Shown in pieces: positions 1-8,970 of a stretch of 64,000 nucleotides of DNA. The translations under genes were made by a program, and so were the position numbers. Within the stretch, counting starts at the first letter, position 1. Each line of letters opens with the position of its first letter. The DNA is taken from contig CAJUKM010000001.1 in NCBI GenBank assembly GCA_910587535.1, positions 1 to 64,000 of the forward strand, given 5' to 3'. The notes beneath the pieces were generated by a model. It saw only the letters and a program-made list of their open reading frames with translations, was not told the DNA's origin and made no database searches. Source of the stretch: an uncultured Bacilli bacterium. GTDB taxonomy: Bacteria > Bacillota_I > Bacilli_A > RF39 > UBA660.

Positions 1-620
<620 letters not shown>

Positions 621-751
621 AATAACTTATATAATAAAGTTAATTATCAAGTTTAATCTTAGCTACTCAATTAATTTGACATTATACTTGGTTTTCAAAG
701 ATCATTTCGCACGATGCCTTTATTCAAGGCTCTTTCCCTTCGTGCACAAGT

Positions 752-780
752 AATATATCATTTCAAAATGTTAAAGTCAA
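752..780 (-). promoter_or_regulatory. rRNA operon promoter
   Basis: TTGACT (-35), 17 nt spacer and TATATT (-10) lie about 130 nt upstream of the 16S start on the minus strand. The intervening leader contains TCTTTGAAAACC, which resembles the boxA-like antitermination element found before Firmicutes 16S genes (about 689-702). Confidence 0.75.
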
Positions 781-835
781 CACTTTTTTCGAAAAAATTT
801 CACTTTTTTTTCAAATTTGACACAAAGTGTCTATT

Positions 836-1375
836 TTAGTGTTTTTTTGAACGCATTTTTTCATAAAGCTCATAGTAATGGTCTATCATTTCTTTACTAA
901 AAACGCCCTCATTTTTTCTTTTCATTTCGATGAGTTTTGATAACTCATATTCTATTACTCTCTCTAATGATTCTCCGTAGTTCATCTTTTTTTTATGATA
1001 ACGGTATTCATTACGATCTAAAACTTTAAAGGATCCGTCTGGAAATACTCTCAAGTCTAGATCATAATCTATATATTTTATGAGTCCGTCGTCAATAATA
1101 TACGGACTTGCTATGTTACAGTAGTAAAATAGTCCCTTTTTTTTCATCTGTCCTATAATGTTGAACCATTCATCTTTGTAGAATAATAAGATTGCCGGTT
1201 CTTTAGTGTGGTAACGAACGCCTCCGATTTCACTAATCTCTGTTTTGTAGTTGGCACATACAAGTGTGTTCTCAGTTATTTCAAGCACCGTAGCCTCATC
1301 ACATGTTCTGTGGAGCGTTCCATCGTGCTTGTAGCAGTGAACCTGCAGTTTATCGCCTTCCCTAATTTCTCTCAT
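836..1375 (-). CDS. Nucleoside tri-/diphosphatase, Ntdp/DUF402 family
   Basis: The 179-residue protein matches the Ntdp (YgaC/DUF402) family almost end to end. It has YKHDGTLHR near residue 16, EPAI, WFNI, YYCNIASP near 82 and KYIDYDLDLRVFPDG near 98-112. Characterised relatives are metal-dependent phosphatases that hydrolyse nucleoside tri- and diphosphates. I chose the ATG because the purine-rich GAGACGAGAG lies about 5 nt before it; the GTG three codons earlier would touch that site. It is a short cytosolic housekeeping protein between tpiA and the rRNA promoter. Physiological substrate is unknown here. Confidence 0.9.
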   Translation of the reverse strand: MREIREGDKLQVHCYKHDGTLHRTCDEATVLEITENTLVCANYKTEISEIGGVRYHTKEPAILLFYKDEWFNIIGQMKKKGLFYYCNIASPYIIDDGLIKYIDYDLDLRVFPDGSFKVLDRNEYRYHKKKMNYGESLERVIEYELSKLIEMKRKNEGVFSKEMIDHYYELYEKMRSKKH

Positions 1376-1437
1376 TTTATACACTCTCGTCTCTTCGTTA
1401 GGTATTATATCAAAAAAAAAGCTAAATTGATAGAGAG

Positions 1438-2067
1438 TTATCTGGCTTGGTTTACAATACGTTTGAGTTCTTCTGGATCTAAGGCGTGACTGCTTATTAA
1501 ATATCCATCCACGTCTAAAGCTTCATCGAATTCTTGATAGTTCGCACTCGATATGTTTCCCCCATACAGATACTTAAAGTTATATTTTTTGAAATAGTCT
1601 TTTATTTTATTTAAATTTCTGACTATATCTATAAGTGATATATCTTCTGTAGGTTCGTACGCTAACATAAGATCGGTACAGTCTATCTCTTCGAGGATTC
1701 CGTCTATTTTTTCGAGTTCGGTTCCTACAAACCCATCTATACATAATATAATATCTATATCATAGCGATATGCCATTCTAACTTTTTCTCTAAGTCTATC
1801 TTCATCTTTTTTACATTCGCGATGGTTCAATATTACTGATTCAATGCCAAATTCTTTTAGATGTTCTGCGCTGACTGATCCAGTATGAGCTCCTTTTTCA
1901 AATTTAGAGATATCCTGTGCACCTATTTTTATATTCTTATTTTTATATATATAAAGATATGGTAGGCTTGGGAATACAGTGATGTCTAATCCTTCCGACT
2001 GATTCGCGAATTCGACATTTTCTCGATAGCCTAGATAGTCTTTAAGATTTACTATTATCTTCTTCAT
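1438..2067 (-). CDS. tpiA: Triosephosphate isomerase, short archaeal-like form
   Basis: Interconverts dihydroxyacetone phosphate and glyceraldehyde 3-phosphate. The protein has 209 residues, against about 250 for usual bacterial TIM. Candidate catalytic residues are present: N7/K9 in VNLK, H82 in LNHREC and E138 in AYEP; YGGNIS (168-173) fits the phosphate-binding loop. GAHTG and LNH resemble archaeal TIM (GSHTG, LNHSEN) more than the usual bacterial GHSERR. The loop-6 stretch after the Glu is unusual (TEDIS instead of a GTG-type lid). Its start overlaps the pgk end by 26 nt, so it is translationally coupled to pgk, which supports a glycolytic role. A related sugar-phosphate isomerase is the alternative. 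Confidence 0.82.
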   Translation of the reverse strand: MKKIIVNLKDYLGYRENVEFANQSEGLDITVFPSLPYLYIYKNKNIKIGAQDISKFEKGAHTGSVSAEHLKEFGIESVILNHRECKKDEDRLREKVRMAYRYDIDIILCIDGFVGTELEKIDGILEEIDCTDLMLAYEPTEDISLIDIVRNLNKIKDYFKKYNFKYLYGGNISSANYQEFDEALDVDGYLISSHALDPEELKRIVNQAR

Positions 2068-3247
2068 CAGCGATCTCCAATGCAGTCAAGCCAGGAAGTG
2101 TTCTATTTGCTATGTATGATAATGTAGCTCCGCCACCAGTGGATATAAAGTCTAATTTTTCTTCATAGCCGAATTTTTTAGCGGCTGTTCCAGCATCTCC
2201 TCCACCTACTATGGTTTTTGCTTTTGAATTAGCTGCTAAGTTTAAAATTTCCTGTGTACCGTTAGAAAAAGGTTTTTCTTCATATTTACCGACTGTTCCA
2301 TTTATGAATATCGTATTAGCTTTTTCTATTATACTTTTGAAATGTTCTACCGTTTTACTACCGATATCTCCTATCATGTCATCAATTACTATGTCTTCTA
2401 AATCTTTTAACTCATAAGTTTGGCTATAGGTTGGAGAAACGATGACGTCTTTTGGCAAAACAATTTTATCTTTGAATTCTGCCAAGATAGCTTTAGCTTT
2501 GGCTAATGATTCGTCGCTCACTAAACTAGAACCTATATCGTATCCGGATGCTTTTAAGAATGTATTAGCAATTCCACCACCAAGTAAAATGTTATCAGCT
2601 ATTTCGGCAAGACTATATATAAGTTCTATCTTATCGTCTAACTTTGCTCCACCCATTATAACAGTAAATGGTTTATTGGGATTAGTTATTAAAGGTTTCA
2701 AATTTTCTATCTCTTTTTCAACTAGAAAACCAGCTCCCTTTTCTTCGATTTCTTTTGGTATACCAGTGATACTAGAGTGAAATCTGTGCATAGAGGCAAA
2801 GGCGTCATCTATATATACTTCGGCTAAGCTAGCCCAGTACATAGATAATTGAATGTCGTTTGAACTTTCTAAGTTTCCATTCAAATCTAGAAATCTAGTG
2901 TTTTCAACTAACACTATTTGTCCTGGTTCTAAAGTATTTGCCATAGTAGTAAGCATGTCACCCATAGGCACGGCAGAATAAAGAATATCGTATTTATTTA
3001 AAGATTTTATATAGTCATATATAGGTTTGAGTGTATTATCTTTTTTATCATCTTCTGTTTTGATACGACCAAAATGACTCAAAACGATTATCTTGGCTCT
3101 CTCTTTAACTAGATAGTCTATAGTTTCAAAAGAATCGTCTATTTTTTTTGTGTTGATGATCTTACCATTTTCCACAGGAACATTGTAATCTACTCTGAGT
3201 ATGACCCTTTTTTCTTTAAGATCTAAATCTTTTAAATATTTAATCAT
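2042..3247 (-). CDS. pgk: Phosphoglycerate kinase
   Basis: Transfers phosphate from 1,3-bisphosphoglycerate to ADP in glycolysis; cytosolic. At 401 residues it has normal family length. Recognisable segments are RVDYNVPV near 18 (substrate site), SHFGR, GGAKLDDK (nucleotide site), and the C-terminal GGGDAGTA and STGGGATL loops. The SD AAAGGA lies 9 nt before the ATG. Transcription is likely from its own promoter, which is embedded in the terminator of the gene upstream, and tpiA follows by overlap. Confidence 0.97.
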   Translation of the reverse strand: MIKYLKDLDLKEKRVILRVDYNVPVENGKIINTKKIDDSFETIDYLVKERAKIIVLSHFGRIKTEDDKKDNTLKPIYDYIKSLNKYDILYSAVPMGDMLTTMANTLEPGQIVLVENTRFLDLNGNLESSNDIQLSMYWASLAEVYIDDAFASMHRFHSSITGIPKEIEEKGAGFLVEKEIENLKPLITNPNKPFTVIMGGAKLDDKIELIYSLAEIADNILLGGGIANTFLKASGYDIGSSLVSDESLAKAKAILAEFKDKIVLPKDVIVSPTYSQTYELKDLEDIVIDDMIGDIGSKTVEHFKSIIEKANTIFINGTVGKYEEKPFSNGTQEILNLAANSKAKTIVGGGDAGTAAKKFGYEEKLDFISTGGGATLSYIANRTLPGLTALEIADEEDNSKS

Positions 3248-3278
3248 GGTAATTAATCCTTTCTTATCATTCTATATT

Positions 3279-3308
3279 ATTATACAAAAAAAACGATTAA
3301 GTAATCAA
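3279..3308 (-). promoter_or_regulatory. Promoter of pgk-tpiA
   Basis: TTGATT, 18 nt, TATAAT on the minus strand, just upstream of pgk. The -35 and spacer lie inside the terminator hairpin of the preceding gene. Confidence 0.6.
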
Positions 3309-3321
3309 GGCTCAATCGTTT
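3286..3321 (-). terminator. Intrinsic terminator overlapping the stop of the glucosaminidase-like gene
   Basis: AACGATT/AATCGTT stem followed by a run of T on the minus strand. The 5' arm includes the last codons and TGA stop of the upstream gene, so coding and termination signals share bases. Confidence 0.8.
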
Positions 3322-4187
3322 AATAGCTTATCTACTGTTATTTCTCTGTCACTGTTGTTATTTTTATATTTAGATTTAGCAGTTTTAACGAGATTTACCC
3401 AGTGGCTGCTCGCTACTTTTTTTCCGTTTTCGTCTATCGTAGGGCAATATACTCTACCGATAGATTCAACTGTTTTTAATCCTTTACCATAATAACTTTT
3501 CGATAACAATCTGATATAACTTAGAATTCCATATTCCATATTTCTATACTTTAATAGTCCGTTACTGCCCATACCGCCGAAGACATTGTTACATCTAAGC
3601 ATATAGGTAACTTTATAGTATCCGCTTTCCGCAGCACCTATACTTACAGCAGTCAGATAGTCGACATTATCATAAATATCAGTAAAGTATTTTATTAAAT
3701 CTTCGACATATTTTGCTTTTCCCGTATACGGTATTCTTTTTTTAGAAAATAACTTCGATTCTTTCTTTTCTAGTGAGAAAAGATATTCTATCAACCCTTC
3801 TTCAAACGAAGAGTATTTTTTTTGTTTTCCCTTATTATTCTTTAAACGTCCGATATTTAGTTCATCGTATAGACCATCGTCGTTTATTTTTTCTAGTCTA
3901 CTATGAACTTCGGAACTCTTAATGGCAAATGTCTTACTTAAGAACTCGATCTCTTGATTTTTATTCTCTAGAAAACATTCAATATCACATGACTTTTCTT
4001 TAACGTCTAAGAGTACTACCATCGGCATAGCCGAGGGTGGAACTTCATCGTCAACTATTTTGATCTCATCTTTCGTCGGGATTAGTCCAAATTCTGGACA
4101 TGCTCCCATGCTTATCTGTAATGGCATCAACAAAATCGAAGAAAAAACCATGTTTTTAAGGACCTTAATGGTCACTATATTTTTCAT
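3312..4187 (-). CDS. Secreted glucosaminidase-like protein
   Basis: The 291-residue protein has an N-terminal signal peptide (hydrophobic stretch about residues 10-29) and a C-terminal lysozyme-fold domain of the mannosyl-glycoprotein endo-N-acetylglucosaminidase type. Within the latter are AAESGYY near 183 with the candidate catalytic Glu, LRCNNVFGG, a tyrosine-rich stretch and VYCPT near 248. The middle (about 60-150) is charged and unrecognised. It likely trims peptidoglycan outside the membrane. A strong SD (AGGAGGT) and its own promoter make it a single-gene unit inserted between gap and pgk. The domain call is from motif pattern only; substrate unknown. Confidence 0.68.
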   Translation of the reverse strand: MKNIVTIKVLKNMVFSSILLMPLQISMGACPEFGLIPTKDEIKIVDDEVPPSAMPMVVLLDVKEKSCDIECFLENKNQEIEFLSKTFAIKSSEVHSRLEKINDDGLYDELNIGRLKNNKGKQKKYSSFEEGLIEYLFSLEKKESKLFSKKRIPYTGKAKYVEDLIKYFTDIYDNVDYLTAVSIGAAESGYYKVTYMLRCNNVFGGMGSNGLLKYRNMEYGILSYIRLLSKSYYGKGLKTVESIGRVYCPTIDENGKKVASSHWVNLVKTAKSKYKNNNSDREITVDKLLND

Positions 4188-4223
4188 ATTGTGTTCAAAC
4201 CTCCTTGAAAGCGAACGTGCAAT

Positions 4224-4252
4224 ACTATACCATAATGTATGTCTAAAGTCAA
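4224..4252 (-). promoter_or_regulatory. Promoter of the glucosaminidase-like gene
   Basis: TTGACT, 17 nt, TATAGT on the minus strand, about 35 nt before the start codon. Confidence 0.75.
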
Positions 4253-4337
4253 ATTTGGCATAGTTTTTTAGCCTTCAATTAAGTTTTGGTATGAAGAAAA
4301 ACAATATATTCACAAGCGTCATTTTATGACAAAAAAT

Positions 4338-4363
4338 TAAAAAAGCTATCTTCAACAGATAGC
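4338..4363 (-). terminator. Terminator of the nucleoside kinase-gap unit
   Basis: GCTATC/GATAGC stem with a 6-T tail on the minus strand, directly after the gap stop codon. Confidence 0.85.
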
Positions 4364-4369
4364 ATTATT

Positions 4370-5377
4370 TTATAAATTTAAAAAATATTTCATCGTTCTA
4401 ATCATCTGAATTGTATAACCGAATTCATTATCATACCAAGCTATTATTTTAGTTAATTTACCTTTTTCCGTATTCAATACTTCGGTAAGACTTCCATCGA
4501 CTAAAGCTCCAACTGAAATTCCTTGAATGTCACTAGAAACTATCGGATCATAAGTTATATCGAGTACATCATTTTTAGATTTTGTAAAAATATCATTTAT
4601 TTCTTCAGCTGTGACATCTTTTTTAAGTTTTAGAGTTAAATCGATAAGGGATCCATCTCCTACGGGGACTCTCAGAGCACTTCCCGATAATTTTCTGGCT
4701 AATTCAGGTATTACTTTACCTATGGCGTTGGCTGCTCCAGTTGATGAGGGAACTATATTTAAAGCACAAGCTCTTCCTCTTCTAGTCTTATAGCCTTTTT
4801 TATGTTGAACATCGAGATTTACTTGGTCGTTAGTATAAGCGTGCACCGTTGTCATGAAGCCACATTCTATTCCGTAATTGTCGTTTATCACCTTTAGGAC
4901 TGGCGCTAGACAGTTAGTCGTGCAACTAGCTGCACTGATAATTTCTTCATTTCCGTCTAATATTTCTTCATTGACTCCATATACTATTGTTTTCATGTCA
5001 CCTTTCCCAGGCGCACTGATTAGTACGTGTTTTGCTCCTGCTTCGATGTGAGCTTTGGCGTCTTCTAACTTTGTGTAAACACCAGTACACTCTAAAACCA
5101 AGTCAATCTCTAATTTTTTCCAGGGAAGTTCTCTTGCGTCTTTTATGGAAAACACTTCGGTCTTCTGACTACCACAGATTATAGTATTCTCTTTTACGTC
5201 GACTAATTCATCTAATCTGCCATGAATTGTATCGTATTTTAAAAGATAAGCTAATTCTTCCGCCGTAGATAAATCGTTTATAGCAACGACTTCTAAGCTA
5301 TCGTCTTTTAATAATTCTCTATATGCTAGTCTTCCTATTCTTCCAAATCCATTAATCGCTATTTTTTTCTTCATCAT
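4370..5377 (-). CDS. gap: Glyceraldehyde-3-phosphate dehydrogenase (NAD type)
   Basis: Oxidises and phosphorylates glyceraldehyde 3-phosphate. The 335-residue protein has the dinucleotide motif GFGRIGR at 10-16, INDL with Asp35 (typical of NAD-preferring enzymes), catalytic Cys152 in ASCTTNCLAPV, His179 in HAYTNDQ, and the C-terminal WYDNEFGY. Two ATG codons are adjacent; the second gives slightly better spacing to AAGGA. It follows the nucleoside kinase by 17 nt, so it is probably cotranscribed with it. The classic gap-pgk-tpi order is kept but interrupted by a glucosaminidase-like gene. Confidence 0.97.
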   Translation of the reverse strand: MMKKKIAINGFGRIGRLAYRELLKDDSLEVVAINDLSTAEELAYLLKYDTIHGRLDELVDVKENTIICGSQKTEVFSIKDARELPWKKLEIDLVLECTGVYTKLEDAKAHIEAGAKHVLISAPGKGDMKTIVYGVNEEILDGNEEIISAASCTTNCLAPVLKVINDNYGIECGFMTTVHAYTNDQVNLDVQHKKGYKTRRGRACALNIVPSSTGAANAIGKVIPELARKLSGSALRVPVGDGSLIDLTLKLKKDVTAEEINDIFTKSKNDVLDITYDPIVSSDIQGISVGALVDGSLTEVLNTEKGKLTKIIAWYDNEFGYTIQMIRTMKYFLNL

Positions 5378-5394
5378 AGTCCTTCTTTCTTTAT

Positions 5395-7044
5395 CTATTC
5401 GTAAATGCTACCTCCGATAAACTCTCTTAGTGTGTTATCATCTTCGATATATTCGCTCGAAATCGGGAAAAAGTTTCTCAATAATCCCAACAGTCTACGA
5501 GCTTCTTCATAGTGAATCGAGTCCATTTTTATACTGTATAATAACGGTTCTGCAAATATTCTCAATATGCCTAATTCGTATGTATAAGCGGTGTTTAGTA
5601 CTGCGTCGACATCCTTTGTATAAGGGAATATATATTTTTCTTCGCCTTCTTTAACTTTTGACCACGTTCCAAGTGTATCTTCTACTTTGTTTCCGCGAAC
5701 CCTGTTGTCACGAACTATCCTTCTGATTAGACGCATATCCGTAGTCGATAAATGATTATGTCTATCTATGCTAAGTGGAGTTAGAGGACATACAAAGACC
5801 TTATATTTTACATCCCGTGAAATCTTTTTTGTCATATCTTCATTTAGGCAATGCAAGCCTTCGATCAAAAGAACGTTATCCGGTTCCAACTTGATAGGAG
5901 CTCTTTTATATTCTTTTTCGCCGGTTAAAAAGTTATATGTCGGTAGGGTGACACTTTTTCCTTTTAGAAGGTCGTTTAGTTGACTGTTAAAAAGGTCTAA
6001 GTCTAGGGCTTCTAAGCACTCAAAATCGTAGTTACCATTCTTATCTCTTGGTGAGTCTTTTCTATCTTTAAAGTAGTCATCTGCACTTATTACGATCGGT
6101 TTTACTCCAAACGTTTCTAGATATGTTTGCATTCTATGAGCACTAGTAGTTTTACCAGAACTACTCGGTCCGCCTATTAAAATCAATTTGACATCCTTAC
6201 TTTTCTTCGCTATGTCTTTAGCTATGCTAGTAAGAGAGTCGTTTAGGAACACGTTATTCATCTTTATAAACATCTGAATTTCTGAATTGGAAACTAATTC
6301 GTTAATGCCAGCTGCATAAGATACTCCCATTTTAGTTGCCCATTTGCTAAATTTGGATAGCTCTCCGTGTATTTTTTCATTGTAGTCGTAATCCGGAACC
6401 CTATGATTGGAATCGATTCGCGGATACATGAGGGCAATGGCATTTTTGTCGATTCGCTCTAGTCTATAAAGTCCAAGTTCTCCAGTACTCGCTGGCATGT
6501 CTGTAAAGAAATAATTGTAAGAGTGATCAATTTCATATAAATCTACATAACTATTAGGAATATTTCTTATATTAATAGCTTTTTCATCTTCTTTTGTAGA
6601 AAGATAATATCTTATCGCATCACTTTTTCTGGTTGTGCATCTTTTTATCGGATAATCATAGCTGACTATCTCGCCCATTTTTATGCGAAGATCTTCTATG
6701 TCTTTATCGGTAAGACGTTTGTCTACCTCAGCATATGTTCCTTTATCTATAGAAAATTTAAACGAGACACTTTTATTCCATAGTTCCCTTATTGCGATAA
6801 TCATTATGAACTTAAGACCGGCCTGATACATCTTATTTCCAGCTTGATCTGTGTAGTCAAAAAATTCTATGTGGGCGTCTTCTGTCAATTTAGTATCGAA
6901 ATCGACTATCGTATTTCCTAATCTCGCTCCAACGATAACTTTATCCGTGACTTTTTTGTAGTCGTGTGCTAAATCCCCGATAGTGATTCCAGATTCTGCA
7001 CTTAAACTAAACTGATTGTTTATATTCACATTTATTTTACCCAT
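5395..7044 (-). CDS. Nucleoside kinase with N-terminal TGS-like domain (uridine kinase family)
   Basis: About 549 residues. The N-terminal 70 residues look like a TGS/ubiquitin-like domain, followed by a segment resembling the second additional domain of threonyl-tRNA synthetase (about 75-250). The C-terminal half is a P-loop uridine/phosphoribulokinase domain with Walker A GGPSSSGKTT (near 291-300) and SADDYF, LLIEGLH and RRIVRD motifs. Family members probably phosphorylate nucleosides, but the exact substrate is not established. The ATG used is 9 nt after AAGGAA; the ATG three codons earlier abuts the SD. It probably leads an operon with gap. Confidence 0.85.
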   Translation of the reverse strand: MGKINVNINNQFSLSAESGITIGDLAHDYKKVTDKVIVGARLGNTIVDFDTKLTEDAHIEFFDYTDQAGNKMYQAGLKFIMIIAIRELWNKSVSFKFSIDKGTYAEVDKRLTDKDIEDLRIKMGEIVSYDYPIKRCTTRKSDAIRYYLSTKEDEKAINIRNIPNSYVDLYEIDHSYNYFFTDMPASTGELGLYRLERIDKNAIALMYPRIDSNHRVPDYDYNEKIHGELSKFSKWATKMGVSYAAGINELVSNSEIQMFIKMNNVFLNDSLTSIAKDIAKKSKDVKLILIGGPSSSGKTTSAHRMQTYLETFGVKPIVISADDYFKDRKDSPRDKNGNYDFECLEALDLDLFNSQLNDLLKGKSVTLPTYNFLTGEKEYKRAPIKLEPDNVLLIEGLHCLNEDMTKKISRDVKYKVFVCPLTPLSIDRHNHLSTTDMRLIRRIVRDNRVRGNKVEDTLGTWSKVKEGEEKYIFPYTKDVDAVLNTAYTYELGILRIFAEPLLYSIKMDSIHYEEARRLLGLLRNFFPISSEYIEDDNTLREFIGGSIYE

Positions 7045-7102
7045 CTTTATCATTCCTTATCTTAATAAGTATATCATAAATCAATTAATTTTTCTTCTCT
7101 TT

Positions 7103-7186
7103 TTAATCAAAAAAACCGAAAGAATTTAACTTTTCGGTTTGTTCTTTTAAGGCTTTTTTATATTGCCTTTTGTGGGCGTTTATCAT
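7103..7186 (-). other. Possible 27-codon remnant/continuation reading frame
   Basis: After the tandem TGA-TAG stops of the gene at 7226, the same frame stays open for 39 codons and contains an ATG at 7186. The peptide is Lys/Gln-rich and helical-looking, and its end overlaps a terminator. No ribosome binding site precedes the ATG. It may be an eroded C-terminus of the upstream protein or chance. Confidence 0.2.
7109..7140 (-). terminator. Terminator after the coiled-coil membrane protein gene
   Basis: AACCGAAA/TTTCGGTT stem with a 6-7 T tail on the minus strand. Confidence 0.85.
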
Positions 7187-7225
7187 TAATGCCAAATAAT
7201 TATTGTTTGCATTTTTATTTTTCTA

Positions 7226-7972
7226 TCATTTTTTTGGTAACATAGCGATTCTCTTTGCAACGAAATCTTTTTCTTCTTTTGATTCTAAAACTATTCCTCT
7301 TTCTCTTAAAAAAGATTCTAGTGTTCCCCTTTTTGCATGCTTCAATACTTCAGCTTTAAAGCCTTCAAGAGTTCCCACTATATTGGCTCTTTTTGTTTGT
7401 CTCGCTAAGAATTCCCTATTATATTCCTCTAAAGAAACTGATTCTTGCATCTCAGGATCTTGAAGATTTTGGGCTTTTAAACAGTTTAATTTAGTTGTCG
7501 CCGTTTCTAATTCTTGTTCTAAATACTCTATTTTTTTCTCTAAACCTTCTTTAATTATAAACTCACGGTCTATGCTATTTATCATTTCTTTGTACATCCA
7601 GAATATAAAACCAGTTGAACCTATACCAAATATCAATAATCCTGCATATACATCTTTGATTGATCCAAGTAATTCTATTAAGCTGAATTGAGATAATGGT
7701 TTTACTAGAAAGATTGCCATAACGTAAAGTAGCATATTTACTAATAATGCCTTTTTACAAATTTTAGCCGCTCTTTTTTTTGAAATCTCTGGCGACTCTA
7801 AAGTTCTATATCTTTCATATTCTATTTGAGTCATTTTTAATAAATTTTCTAATGTTTCTATTTCATTTTCTAATTCGAGTAGCTCTCTAGATATCGGTTC
7901 ATCTCTTTTTTGTAATTTTTTTCCATCGTTTACAAATGCTCCTCTTTTTAATATAAAATAACGTTCATTCAT
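7226..7972 (-). CDS. Two-TM coiled-coil membrane protein, paralogue of the protein at 51788
   Basis: 248 residues, not recognised by family. A charged heptad-like helix (about 25-60) leads to two hydrophobic segments (about 73-93 and 103-125), a second long coiled coil (about 135-175), and a basic C-terminal helix. Start and architecture match the 241-residue protein at 51788: MNxxY...AF(V/I) at the start, TM pair in the middle, and G(T/N)LE(S/K)FL near the C-terminus. Both ends probably face the cytoplasm. It has its own terminator, so it is a monocistronic unit. Function unknown; a scaffold or membrane-shaping role is only a guess. Confidence 0.7.
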   Translation of the reverse strand: MNERYFILKRGAFVNDGKKLQKRDEPISRELLELENEIETLENLLKMTQIEYERYRTLESPEISKKRAAKICKKALLVNMLLYVMAIFLVKPLSQFSLIELLGSIKDVYAGLLIFGIGSTGFIFWMYKEMINSIDREFIIKEGLEKKIEYLEQELETATTKLNCLKAQNLQDPEMQESVSLEEYNREFLARQTKRANIVGTLEGFKAEVLKHAKRGTLESFLRERGIVLESKEEKDFVAKRIAMLPKK

Positions 7973-8031
7973 AATAAAACTCCTTTAACAGGAGTTTATT
8001 CTAGTACTAAAGTTAATTTATGTCAACAATT

Positions 8032-8769
8032 TTAAGCATCTATTTCATTTGTCAGTCTCTCTGATAGAAGCATTTTATTGTGTCTAGAAATGAGATTGGT
8101 TGTCATTCCGTCTTTAAATATTACTAAATTATGTTTTTTATCATAAGAACTTACATTATTTAAATTTAAAATACAGCTTCTATGCGATTTGAAAAATCGT
8201 GGATCTTTTCTCAATAGAGTTTCAAGTTTCTTAACTGTAATGTAATCGAGATAAGTATCGTCTTTTGTGTATATAGTAACTGAATCATCATTGATGTTTT
8301 TCATAATAAAATTTATGTCACTGTAGGGTATTCTGTAGATTTCATCAAATGCAGAAAATGTATAGACGTCGTTTCTCTTTACTATATTATAAGCATCTTT
8401 TAAGCTTTTAAAGATACCTGCAATCATATTTTCATCGTCAGAAATTATATCTAAGAATAATATGTTTTGAAGATTGTCTACTACTTTTTCTTTTGCATTC
8501 TTTGTCGTTAAAATAATCGGACTGTTAAAATCTCCATCGTCCCTTATTTTTCTTGCAATGTTTAAGGAGTTAGGACTTTCGCCATCTATATTTATTATGT
8601 AGATCTTAGTACCGCCTATATGTTTAAAACTTTCTTCTACTTTTAAGCTATATCTGTCGAACTCATATATTTTATAATAATCTAATGTTTTATATAGAAA
8701 TTTTTTAACTATCTTTATGTATACTTCCCTTCTATTTTTGTCATTGTCATAGAGTATTAAACTAATCAT
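8032..8769 (-). CDS. LytTR-family DNA-binding regulator with degenerate receiver domain
   Basis: The 245-residue protein has an N-terminal response-regulator-like domain (1-125) and a C-terminal LytTR domain (about 140-245; FFKSHRSCILNL is a characteristic LytTR segment). The receiver keeps the acidic N-terminus (YDND) and LTTKN, but where the phosphoacceptor Asp is expected the sequence reads YIINID, so Asn appears to replace it. It may act without phosphorylation. The start is set by AAGGAAGGAAAAAAT before the ATG at 8769; a longer frame upstream lacks an SD. No sensor kinase is adjacent. Targets unknown. Confidence 0.75.
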   Translation of the reverse strand: MISLILYDNDKNRREVYIKIVKKFLYKTLDYYKIYEFDRYSLKVEESFKHIGGTKIYIINIDGESPNSLNIARKIRDDGDFNSPIILTTKNAKEKVVDNLQNILFLDIISDDENMIAGIFKSLKDAYNIVKRNDVYTFSAFDEIYRIPYSDINFIMKNINDDSVTIYTKDDTYLDYITVKKLETLLRKDPRFFKSHRSCILNLNNVSSYDKKHNLVIFKDGMTTNLISRHNKMLLSERLTNEIDA

Positions 8770-8937
8770 ATTTTTTCCTTCCTTCTTTTTGTGTGCACAA
8801 CAGAACAAGTGTAACACTTTAAAAAGGAAAATAAAGGCTTAAAATGTCACTTTCTGTCGAAAAGGAAGAGATCATAATTTACGTGATTGAGAGTCCCTGT
8901 GAACCAGTATTCCCTTAACATTGGGGCGTTAATGCAT

Positions 8938-8970
8938 AAAAAAATAGATTCTCATTTTTTTTGAGCATCT
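8938..8970 (-). terminator. Terminator overlapping the whiA stop codon
   Basis: AGATGCTCA/TGAGAATCT arms around an A-rich loop and a 7-T tail on the minus strand. The 5' arm and loop are the last codons of whiA. Confidence 0.7.

Noticed and set aside
1208..1489. Plus-strand open frames opposite minus-strand genes (here and throughout)
   Set aside because: They lie antisense to well-supported genes, lack Shine-Dalgarno sites and show no family motifs.
8818..8937. Structured RNA in the leader of the LytTR gene
   Set aside because: Short possible arms (TTAAC/GTTAA, ATCAT/GTGAT) are visible, but no known RNA family matches and the pairings are weak for AT-rich DNA.
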